Below, one piece after another: positions 33,485 to 41,688 of a DNA stretch of 64,000 bases. Under the pieces are notes generated by a model that saw only the letters and a program-made list of their open reading frames with translations, did not search any database and was not told the DNA's origin. The DNA is from CAWDDA01 sp963813345 (GTDB lineage: Bacteria; Acidobacteriota; Blastocatellia; RBC074): assembly GCA_963813345.1 (NCBI GenBank), contig CAWEYR010000012.1:55817-119816 (forward strand). The letters run 5' to 3'. Each line of letters starts with the position of its first letter. Position 1 is the first letter of the stretch. The position numbers and the translations under genes were made by a program.

Positions 33485-35822
33485 TCATTTCTGAAGGGTG
33501 ATCTGTCGAACAGATTTCAGTTCGGCAATCTGTTGCAGTTTCTCAATTGGCACCCGCCCGATGACGAGTCGTGAACCCTTCGTGTCGACGAGGATAGTGA
33601 CGCCCAGACGTTTGAGCTGTGCGATGACCGCCGGGGTTTTCTCGGTCAGCCATATCTGAACTTCAATCTGGCCTTTCGCACCTGACTTGACCTTCTGCGC
33701 AAGGTCAGCATCGAGCTTCGTCACCACCTCTGATTGTTGCGATTGATCCTTGACACGAGGTGTTGGCGCTGGGATCCCTGTCGCCGACGGGGACACGGAA
33801 ATAGCGGGAGCAGGAGATGGCCATGCTCGCTCGTGCCCCCACCCATCGCCATCTTACCGCCGCGGCCCGCGTATCTACCAATGAGTGGACCTCCCTGCTG
33901 TCCCTGACCTCCAAACACTCCGTCGTGTCTGACGCCTTCCGGCATCTCAACCGGAACCTGGATACGACGAGGTGTGCCTCCATCCGTGACCACGACTTCT
34001 TCTACGGCAACGAAGGATGTGAACTGAGTCATCAGCCGGTATTCAAGCCCGAGTGCGGTGATCGCATCACGAATTTCCGACTTTGGATTGCCGCGCTGAA
34101 TTCCGAGATAGTCTTCGGCAACCAGACCGTCAACACGCGCTCTCGCCCAGAGTGTGGCGATGACATCGTTTGCACTTTCCCTTTCCGGAAGAACTATCGG
34201 AATCTCACGTTCGTAGAACTGTCCTCGGACTCGCCCGGTCAATCGCACAGTGCCCTTCGCCGCACCCGAGAATCGCCCGGTGAGTACGACCGGCTTGGCA
34301 CTGAAGAGATCAGGGATGCGCCTCGGATACACGTCACCTACTGGCAGACCGCCCCAATCGATCGAAATATCGGTAAGCACCGGGTTGCGCACTCTTTCGT
34401 GAAATCGAGAAGCCGCGCGCGACCCGTCGTCTGTCAGGGCTACATATTCAACATCACCGCGACCTGCCGCGGCCATCCCGTCAAGCAGAAAGCGATTCAC
34501 TGAGCCACCAATGCCAAACGAAAAGATGCGGGCATTCGGATGACGCTGAATTTCGGCGATAATCTCGAGATCGTTGCCGACATAACCGTCAGTCATGAAA
34601 CAGACGATCCGAATGTGTTCCTGTGAATCTGAAGGATCGAGCGCTGCACGGATCGCTTTCATCATCTCCGTTCCTCCGCGACCCTCGCGCGACGCAAGGA
34701 AATCCTGAGCCTTTCTCAGATTCTCAATCGTGGCCGGAACAGGCTCAGGGAAGAGGATCGCGGTGTCTCCTGAGAACGTGATCAGATTGAATGTATCCAT
34801 CGGATTGAGCGCGGCAAGCGCCATCTTCATCGTCTCTTTAGCCTTTTCGATGGGGAATCCGGACATCGAACCGGAGGTGTCGAGAACGAAGACAAGTTCT
34901 CTGGGTGTCAGATCTTTCAACTCCACCCGGTCCGGCGGCTGCAGCACCATCTCAAAGTAGCCTCCCCGCTCATCGCGGTGCGCGAGAAATGCGTCTTTGA
35001 TCTTCTGCCCGGTGACGTCCAGTTTCAGACAAAAATCCTTGTTTGGGATGGTCTGCTCTGTCCTTCAAAGAGACCTGCGCCTGATTCGCGCCAGCCTTCG
35101 TCATCTCGATTTCGTGAGATGGCGACTCGAGACGCTCGATCGCGACTCCCGCGTCGATCGAGACCTTGATGTCGATATCATGTCCTGCGCGTGTTCCTTC
35201 CCGCGCTACCGGCGGTGTGATCTTTGAGGCGTCAGGAACCGATTGAAGTTCCGCGTTTTGCTTTAGGGATGTATCGGGGTCCGACGACCATTGGAAATAC
35301 AAACTCGTACGTGCCGTCTTCAAACTTGAGCTGCTCGACATAGCTGATCTCAACTTTGATTGATGCCCCGGGAACGATATTCGCAACGGATTGAGTGAAA
35401 ATGTTTGGACGTTCCTGATCGAGGAGAGCGGCTATCATTCCGCGATCGCGGGCTGCCTCGTAGATCGCGCGAGCTTCCTCGCGTTTCTTGATGAGACCTT
35501 TGACCTTGCGTTCGCCAATGGCAATTGTCATGTCATCAACGGCTGCGAGGTTGGGCAGGGGGAAGACATAGATTGCCTCAATTGTTTCTTTGAAAGGGTT
35601 TGTGAACTCCTGAGTAACGGTGACGCGCGAGATCGAACCGGAGATCGAGGCATCGACATTTGTATGTTTCAACGGGCAGATCGATCTGAAGTTGCCGTCT
35701 TTGTCGATTACCTGAAGTGATCCCTGCGTGATGCGTTTTGCATCAACCTCAGTTCCAGTGAGCGCGAAAGCCACTAACGTTATTCCCAGGGCAAGCAAGC
35801 AAACTACCAGTCTATGGAGCAT
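33485..35822 (-). CDS. VIT and VWA domain surface protein with a C-terminal propeptide-like domain (frameshifted)
   Basis: Start ATG 35822 has AAGGAGGGAG upstream and a signal peptide (LVVCLLALGITLVAFAL). Residues about 30-170 are a VIT domain (SRVTVTQEFTNPFKETIEAI, YVFPLP). A VWA domain follows with the intact metal site DTSGSMSG and FMTDGYVGND. Then come beta-rich stretches, EDYLGIQRGNPKSEIRDAI, and a final domain (QIEVQIWLTEKTPAVIAQL to LKSVRQITLQK). Shifts lie near 35280, 35065, 33835 and 33800. The architecture is that of inter-alpha-trypsin-inhibitor-like surface proteins that bind proteins through the VWA site. Partner unknown. Confidence 0.87.
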
Positions 35823-35976
35823 AACTCCCTCCTTCTCGTTGGTCAGTCGATGAGAGAACGGGTAAGTTAGACTCTTCTTGCACGGATGCGCGGTGAAAAT
35901 GTTAAGATAGCGGGTTATTCGTATCGCTATTATGATTACAGTGAAGAGGAGACAATGACTAAGTGAGATACAGTTC

Positions 35977-36393
35977 ATGGCTTCAATGACTTTGGCAATT
36001 ATCAAACCCGATGCGGTTCGCGCGGGATCAACCGGAAATATCATCCAGAGGATCAACGATAGTGGTTTCAAAGTTCGCGGAATGAAGATGATTCATATGA
36101 CGCGACCCGTCGCCGAAGGATTCTATGACGTGCACCGCGAGCGCGGTTTCTTCAATGATCTGGTGTCGTTTATGACAAGCGGGCCAAGCGTGGTGCTGGC
36201 GCTCGAGAAAGAGAATGCGGTTCAGACATGGCGTGATCTGATGGGCCCCACGGACGCGACCAAAGCTCCGAAGGGCACGATTCGCGGCGATTTCGGGACA
36301 AGTGTTCAGGAGAACGCGACCCACGGCTCGGATTCCGCGGATAATGCGAAAATCGAGCTCGACTATTTCTTCAAGGAAGACGAACTCTGTTAG
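35977..36393 (+). CDS. ndk: Nucleoside diphosphate kinase
   Basis: 138 residues. TLAIIKPDAVRAG, the Kpn-loop region, and NATHGSDS with the phosphorylated His are all present, and length is normal. It transfers the gamma-phosphate of ATP to NDPs. The preceding bases contain a good site (AGAGGAG) followed by ATGACTAAGTGA, a four-codon open frame (35955-35966), so translation may restart at ATG 35977; ATG 35986 is another candidate start. Confidence 0.97.
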   Translation: MASMTLAIIKPDAVRAGSTGNIIQRINDSGFKVRGMKMIHMTRPVAEGFYDVHRERGFFNDLVSFMTSGPSVVLALEKENAVQTWRDLMGPTDATKAPKGTIRGDFGTSVQENATHGSDSADNAKIELDYFFKEDELC

Positions 36394-36438
36394 GGGAGCG
36401 TCTGCCTTGGGATTTGAGATTTGGGATCTGTCGATCTT

Positions 36439-36515
36439 GTTTAGAGTTCGAGCTTCGAGCTTGCTCGTGACATCGGACTCCTTGCACGATGCAAGCTGAA
36501 GCTTGAACTCTAAAC
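36439..36515. repeat. Palindrome family 2 variant
   Basis: GTTTAGAGTTCGAGCTTCGA and its complement form a 77 bp hairpin with degenerate arms. An open frame that appears to start the ABC gene at 36503 begins inside this element and is not trusted. Confidence 0.85.
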
Positions 36516-36562
36516 AAATGACAAATCTCAAATCCGGCGCATCTCAAATAGACAACGTACCT

Positions 36563-37237
36563 ATGCCAATCCTCGAAGCGCAGGATGTAACCAGAGAGTA
36601 CCAGATGGGAGGCGACGTTGTGCGCGCTCTCGCGGGAGTCTCAGTCTCAATCGAGCGCGGCGAGTTTGTTGCCATTCTTGGAACCAGCGGGTCGGGGAAA
36701 TCTACCCTTCTCAATCTGTTTGGTGGACTCGATCGCCCGACCTCAGGAGACGTTCTTTTTGATGGCAACAGCCTCGGTCCGCTGACGTCGAAAGAGATGT
36801 CGCGTTATCGACTCCGTCGCGTCGGAATGATCTTTCAGAGTTTCAATCTCATTCCGACAATGAGTGCCGAACAGAATGTGTCTCTTGCATTGGCATTCGC
36901 GGGCCTGGGACGCAGTGAAAGACGCGTCGCCGCTTCCGAGCTGCTCTTACGTGTAGGGCTCGAGGCGCGCGCTCAACATCGACCTTCCGAACTTTCAGGC
37001 GGCGAGCAGCAGCGCGTGTCGATCGCGCGAGCGCTGGCAAACGCGCCTGACGTTCTGCTTGCCGACGAACCCACCGGAAACCTTGACAGCAGCCGCGCCG
37101 TTGAACTGATCGAATTGCTCGATAAAATGCGACAGACCGACGGCAGGACGATTGTCCTTGTGACACATGACCAGGAGCTTGCGCGAAACCACGCGGACCG
37201 CCTCATCAGGCTCAAAGACGGACGTGTAGTCGAATGA
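36563..37237 (+). CDS. ABC transporter ATP-binding protein, MacB/LolD type
   Basis: 225 residues. Walker A GTSGSGKST, Q-loop FQSFNLIP, signature LSGGEQQR, Walker B VLLADEPTGNLD, H-loop THD. The start at ATG 36563 (PILEAQDVTREY) matches the family; earlier in-frame ATGs add residues with no homology and come from repeat sequence. It energises the permease encoded 10 bp downstream. MacB-type systems act on the outer face of the inner membrane, exporting peptides, lipoproteins or antibiotics. Confidence 0.96.
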   Translation: MPILEAQDVTREYQMGGDVVRALAGVSVSIERGEFVAILGTSGSGKSTLLNLFGGLDRPTSGDVLFDGNSLGPLTSKEMSRYRLRRVGMIFQSFNLIPTMSAEQNVSLALAFAGLGRSERRVAASELLLRVGLEARAQHRPSELSGGEQQRVSIARALANAPDVLLADEPTGNLDSSRAVELIELLDKMRQTDGRTIVLVTHDQELARNHADRLIRLKDGRVVE

Positions 37238-37247
37238 AGCTCGCGGT

Positions 37248-38723
37248 ATGAATCTTACCGACATCATTGCGCTGGCAATCAGAAATCTTCGCCAGGCGAA
37301 GCTCCGCACGGCTCTGACTGTTCTTGGTGTCGTCATCGGTGTCGCGGCCATCATCACTATGGTGAGCTTTGGAATTGGTCTTCAGCAGAACATCATCGCA
37401 AACGCATTCGCGAAGCTCGATCTGTTCACTGTAGTCCAGGTCTTCGGTCCGAGCGCGGATGAGCTTCTGTCACTTAGCGGAGGCAATCCGGAGACCTCGG
37501 CCGAAATGGCTCGAAGAGACGCGCCACCCGCCACTAGTGACCGGAAAAAAAGAATGCTCGACGATGCGGCAATCGCTGAGATGGCGAAGCTTGATGGCGT
37601 TAGATATGCAATCCCGGTTTTGATGTTCCAGTGCTACGTGCGTTTTGGAGAACGGACGGCGAGGCAACGCATCGGCGGAGCGCTTGCTTCGACTGAATTC
37701 AATCCGCGCTTCAGGAAGATTCTGGCTGGACAGGCATTCTCGGCTGACAGCGCGAAAGAGGTTGTAGTAACTGAAGGATTCCTTGCTCGATTTGCCGCCG
37801 GTGGCGAGCGGCGTCGCAGGGGAGGGGGTCCTTTTGGCCAGTCAAGGATGCCGGAGAAGTCCGAGGCAGAGCGGTCAGCTGATGCTCAGGCTTCGATCGG
37901 CAAAGAGGTAGAGCTCTTGACTCTCCCGTCAGGTCCGGCTCAAGCGTCAGTCTTTGGCATTCCGCTCTCGATGATCTCCGGCGATGAAGAGCTCGATGGA
38001 AGATTCGTGAAGAGCCAGTTTCGCATCGTTGGAGTACTCGCTACAGAAACCGGGGTCAACTTTGATCAATTCGCGCGAACAGACATCTATGTGCCAGTCG
38101 AGCAGGCTCGTGTTTTTCGCGAGGCGAATCGAGATCCGCTCGAGAGAATGGGCGAAGCTCTCGTAGGTGACACCGGTTATTCGCGAGCTGAGGTGAGGGT
38201 GATGGATCCATCACGAGTTCGCGAAGTAGAACAGCACATCAAAAAACTCGGCTTCAATTCGTTTTCTTTGACAAATCAGATCGACGAAATCCGCTATGTC
38301 TTCCTTATCGTCAATGGTGCGCTCGCGCTGCTCGGCGGCATCGCGCTTCTGGTCGCATCCTTCGGAATTGCGAACACGATGATCATGTCGATCCTCGAAA
38401 GGACGCGCGAAATTGGTATCATGAAGGCTATCGGCGGCAGCGATGGAGAAATCATGCGAATCTTCTTCATCGAAGCGAGCCTGATAGGACTCGCCGGAGG
38501 AGTTGTTGGAGTGATTTCAGGCTGGGGCGTCGATCGGATTGCGAACTATTATGTAAACAAGTACGTGGTAAAGCAGGCTCCGTGGGTAGAGTTCTTCTCG
38601 ATACCCTGGTATCTGGCGGCGAGTGCAATCGCATTTGCCGTGCTCGTGAGTTTGATCGCAGCAATATATCCCGCGATGCGCGCCGCACGCGTCGATCCTA
38701 TCAAGGCGCTGCGGCACGATTAG
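37248..38723 (+). CDS. ABC transporter permease, MacB/FtsX family
   Basis: 491 residues. One N-terminal span (LRTALTVLGVVIGVAAIITM), a large periplasmic MacB_PCD domain (about 45-360), and three C-terminal spans (ALALLGGIALLVASFGIANT, ASLIGLAGGVVGVISGWGV, LAASAIAFAVLVSLIAA) with the conserved end AIYPAMRAARVDPIKALRHD. The periplasmic domain has a Gly/Arg-rich insert (GGERRRRGGGPFG). Its stop is followed without a gap by a family 3 repeat that runs to the next start codon. Confidence 0.96.
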   Translation: MNLTDIIALAIRNLRQAKLRTALTVLGVVIGVAAIITMVSFGIGLQQNIIANAFAKLDLFTVVQVFGPSADELLSLSGGNPETSAEMARRDAPPATSDRKKRMLDDAAIAEMAKLDGVRYAIPVLMFQCYVRFGERTARQRIGGALASTEFNPRFRKILAGQAFSADSAKEVVVTEGFLARFAAGGERRRRGGGPFGQSRMPEKSEAERSADAQASIGKEVELLTLPSGPAQASVFGIPLSMISGDEELDGRFVKSQFRIVGVLATETGVNFDQFARTDIYVPVEQARVFREANRDPLERMGEALVGDTGYSRAEVRVMDPSRVREVEQHIKKLGFNSFSLTNQIDEIRYVFLIVNGALALLGGIALLVASFGIANTMIMSILERTREIGIMKAIGGSDGEIMRIFFIEASLIGLAGGVVGVISGWGVDRIANYYVNKYVVKQAPWVEFFSIPWYLAASAIAFAVLVSLIAAIYPAMRAARVDPIKALRHD

Positions 38724-38751
38724 GTACGTTGTACCGCCTTCAGGCGGAATC
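38724..38751. repeat. Family 3 hairpin filling the gap between two genes
   Basis: GTACGTTGTACCGCCTTCAG plus GCGGAATC fills exactly the 28 bases between the permease TAG and the GTG of the histidine kinase. Confidence 0.9.
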
Positions 38752-40644
38752 GTGAAATCGATGAATCCCAGAGAGATCGCAACACTTGTCAATGTTCTCG
38801 GCTTCCTGATTGGCGGTGTGCTCTATGCCATGCTTCTCGCAATGGTGCTCAGGAATCGAGGGCGACCACTTTTTGCGACCGCTCTGCTTGGACTTTACTG
38901 GAATGTCGGCGCGCTCGTCGTCTACGGGCTTCGTGATCTCGGTCTCGGTGAGCCTTCGCCGCTGTTTGCCGCATCAGCTTTCACAGCGCTTGGATTCCTG
39001 CCTGCTGTCGTAGTCGATTCCGCACTCAGTTCGGCTCGCGTTGCGGGTCGAAGCCGCCATTCATATGTGATCGTCGTTTTTGCCTATGCTCTCAGCGCAA
39101 TAGCAGGACTGCTTCAGTTCTATACTGCTGCCGCCACCGCCACATCGCCGTCCGCACTCGCTTTTCGAACGCTCACCTTCGGCTTTGGAGTGCTGATGTT
39201 TGCCCTGGTGCTCGAAACCAGGCAGCAAACAGGTTGGGGCCGCGCGATCTGGGCGGTAGCTCTTGCCGTTTTTGCAGTCTCTGCACTCCATCTGAGTGAA
39301 CACCGTGGCACCGAAGTATGGTGGATCGAGCTCGCCGGACATCACGCGTCGCTTCCTCTTGCGCTTGCGATTCTCTATCAGGACTATCGCTTCGCGTTTG
39401 CTGATATTTTTCTCAAGCGCGCGATTGCGCTTGTGACGCTCGTCTCTGTAGCTTTCGGGTTCTATGTAACGATCGCTGCACCCGTCCTTTCATCACTAAC
39501 CAATGAAGCTGGCGGCGGCTCCGGTGCCTTCTCGCTGCGAGCGATAGGAACACTACTTGGGTTGTGGGTGGGTACGGCACTCGCTTTCCCTCACATCTCC
39601 AGGGCAGCTAACTGGTTTGTCGACAAGGTAGTTTTGAGACGGGCCGACTACGACCGTCTGCGAAGCGAGATTGCGGCGACTATTGCGGCCAGTGACCGTC
39701 CCGAAGAGATGTTGGATGCGACATGCGAACTTCTCAAGGAAGCTCTGACTGCGAGCGACATCAAATGGACACAGCACGATGGCCAAAACGAGAATGGGCA
39801 CCTGACCGCAAGTCTCGAGATTCCTGTGACTGATCCTCCGGCACTACGCATCGATATCGGCCCGCTCGCCGGGGGCAGAAGGTTGCTTTCAGACGACTTC
39901 GCGATGCTCGACGCTGTGGTGCAGCAGCTTGCCCGACGCCTCGACAGTCTTCGCGTTTCGCACGAGCGCTACGAGCGCAATCTGAGAGAGCAGCAGATCA
40001 GCAAGCTGGCTGCAGAAGCCGAGCTGAAAGCGCTGCGAGCGCAGTTGAATCCGCATTTTCTATTCAACGCATTGACGACGATCGGGTATCTGATCCAGAC
40101 GACTCCTGACCGAGCGCTGCAAACGCTGATGCGACTGACAGAACTGCTGCGCGGCGTCCTCAAACGATCACGTGGCGAGTTTACGTCGCTAGGCGAGGAA
40201 CTCGACCTGGTGGATTCATATCTGGCCATCGAGAAAGCGCGCTTTGAAGAGCGTCTGCGTGTGTCTATCGATGTTCCGCCGGAGCTGCGCTCTTTGCGCA
40301 TACCGCCACTCCTCCTCCAACCGCTGGTTGAAAATGCAATCAAGCACGGCATCACTCGTCAGCGGTCTGGAGGCGACGTGAATATCCGTGCTGAGCTTGA
40401 GCCCGGCAAGACGCTTCGAGTTGTCATAAACGATACCGGATTAGGCGCAAGCTCCGAGGAACTGGCGCGGGGAAGGGAAATCGGCGTTGGCATTTCGAAC
40501 GTTGAACGCCGGCTGCATGGGTACTACGGCGATCACGCATCTGTTGAGATCATCAGTGCGCACGGCTGCGGGACGTCGGTTGAAATCCGAATACCGGTTG
40601 AGTCGGCCGCCGAGACCGCAATTCCCACTCTCGCACGTCATTGA
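38752..40644 (+). CDS. LytS-type sensor histidine kinase
   Basis: 630 residues. The first 300 hold seven or eight hydrophobic spans (a 7TM-like sensor). A coiled linker follows, then the His_kinase domain with NPHFLFNALTTIGYLI (phospho-His) and HATPase_c with LVENAIKHGI, NDTGLGAS and GVGISNVERRL. It pairs with the LytTR regulator just downstream. Start is GTG 38752, or ATG 38761 three codons on. The pair probably regulates the ABC exporter upstream, by position. Confidence 0.93.
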   Translation: MKSMNPREIATLVNVLGFLIGGVLYAMLLAMVLRNRGRPLFATALLGLYWNVGALVVYGLRDLGLGEPSPLFAASAFTALGFLPAVVVDSALSSARVAGRSRHSYVIVVFAYALSAIAGLLQFYTAAATATSPSALAFRTLTFGFGVLMFALVLETRQQTGWGRAIWAVALAVFAVSALHLSEHRGTEVWWIELAGHHASLPLALAILYQDYRFAFADIFLKRAIALVTLVSVAFGFYVTIAAPVLSSLTNEAGGGSGAFSLRAIGTLLGLWVGTALAFPHISRAANWFVDKVVLRRADYDRLRSEIAATIAASDRPEEMLDATCELLKEALTASDIKWTQHDGQNENGHLTASLEIPVTDPPALRIDIGPLAGGRRLLSDDFAMLDAVVQQLARRLDSLRVSHERYERNLREQQISKLAAEAELKALRAQLNPHFLFNALTTIGYLIQTTPDRALQTLMRLTELLRGVLKRSRGEFTSLGEELDLVDSYLAIEKARFEERLRVSIDVPPELRSLRIPPLLLQPLVENAIKHGITRQRSGGDVNIRAELEPGKTLRVVINDTGLGASSEELARGREIGVGISNVERRLHGYYGDHASVEIISAHGCGTSVEIRIPVESAAETAIPTLARH

Positions 40645-40672
40645 TCTCGAAAATGACTTCGAAAGTAACTCA

Positions 40673-41449
40673 ATGAACCTTCGAGTTGTGATTGCTGATG
40701 ATGAACGGCCTGCGCGCTCGTATCTGACGGCTCTGTTACGTTCATTTGAGGATGTCAGCCTTGTTGGTGAGGCAACAAATGGCGCGGAGGCTGTGACATT
40801 GATCGAGCATGAGCGCCCGGATCTCGCGTTCCTCGATCTCGAGATGCCTGAGCTCGACGGAATTGGCGTCGTGCGGCTTCTGAAGAAGGATCGATTGCCA
40901 CTTGTGGCTTTTGTGACTGCCTTTGATGAGTATGCAGTCAGTGCCTTCGAGCTGCATGCCGTTGATTATCTACTGAAGCCTGTAAACAAGGCGCGCCTGC
41001 GTGAAACTCTCAATCGCGCTCACGAACGGCTTGAGCGGTCAGAACAGCTCGAAGCGCAGGCCGCACGCGTCAGGAATGCTGCGGCAGCGTACGAAGCGGC
41101 GGCGCGTTCGCCATATCTCGAGCGTCTGCCGGTGCGACGCGGTGACGAAATATTGATTCTTCCGGTCCGGGAGATCGTCTCTGTCGTAGCTGAAGGAGAG
41201 CTGCTTCGCGTCACAAATGTGAGCAATGAGCAATATACCTTCAGCTACCGGCTCAAGGAGCTCGAGACTCGCCTTGATCCATCACGCTTCGTGAGGCTCG
41301 GTCGCGGTATTCTCGCAAATGTTGAAAAGATCGTCCGCGTCAGCCCGATGCCCGGTGGCACCTATCTTGTAACCCTCTCGAACGACCAACAGCTTTCTGT
41401 CAGCCGCCAGCAGTCCCGAGTTCTGCGTGATCAGCTGTTGAAGATATAA
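40673..41449 (+). CDS. LytTR-family response regulator
   Basis: 258 residues. The receiver domain has VVIADDERPARSYL, LAFLDLEMPELDG (phospho-acceptor Asp), TAFDEYAVSAFELHAVDYL and a KP lysine. After a helical linker the LytTR DNA-binding domain reads IVSVVAEGELLRV, TRLDPSRFVRLGRGILANVEKI and QLSVSRQQSRVLRD. ATG 40673 is chosen from the receiver start. It lies 28 bp downstream of the kinase gene. Confidence 0.96.
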   Translation: MNLRVVIADDERPARSYLTALLRSFEDVSLVGEATNGAEAVTLIEHERPDLAFLDLEMPELDGIGVVRLLKKDRLPLVAFVTAFDEYAVSAFELHAVDYLLKPVNKARLRETLNRAHERLERSEQLEAQAARVRNAAAAYEAAARSPYLERLPVRRGDEILILPVREIVSVVAEGELLRVTNVSNEQYTFSYRLKELETRLDPSRFVRLGRGILANVEKIVRVSPMPGGTYLVTLSNDQQLSVSRQQSRVLRDQLLKI

Positions 41450-41452
41450 GTG

Positions 41453-41604
41453 CCTGGGAGCGCCGCCCTGGGAGCGCCGGTCTCCAGACCGGCCACGAGC
41501 CGCGAAGCGTGCGAGTCGTGGAGAGTCCTTGTGCTGAAGACTCGCACGCTTCGCGGCTCGTGGCCGGTCTGGAGACCGGCGCTCCCAGGGCGGCGCTCCC
41601 AGGG
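41453..41604. repeat. Palindrome family 1, nested double-armed copy
   Basis: CCTGGGAGCGCCG precedes a second CCTGGGAGCGCCGGTCTCC and the complements close in order. It is nearly identical to the copy at 25841 including the GTGGAGAGTCCTTGTGCTGA centre. It begins three bases after the LytTR stop codon. Confidence 0.93.
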
Positions 41605-41688
41605 CAAATTCGACCGCTTAACGGCCTTTTTCGACCATTCATTGAAAAGTTGATGTCGTTATGAAAGGGCTGATCTAACTTGATATGA

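Noticed and set aside
36503..36562. Longer N-terminus for the ABC ATPase
   Set aside because: Starts with a TTG inside a family 2 palindrome; added residues have no family match.
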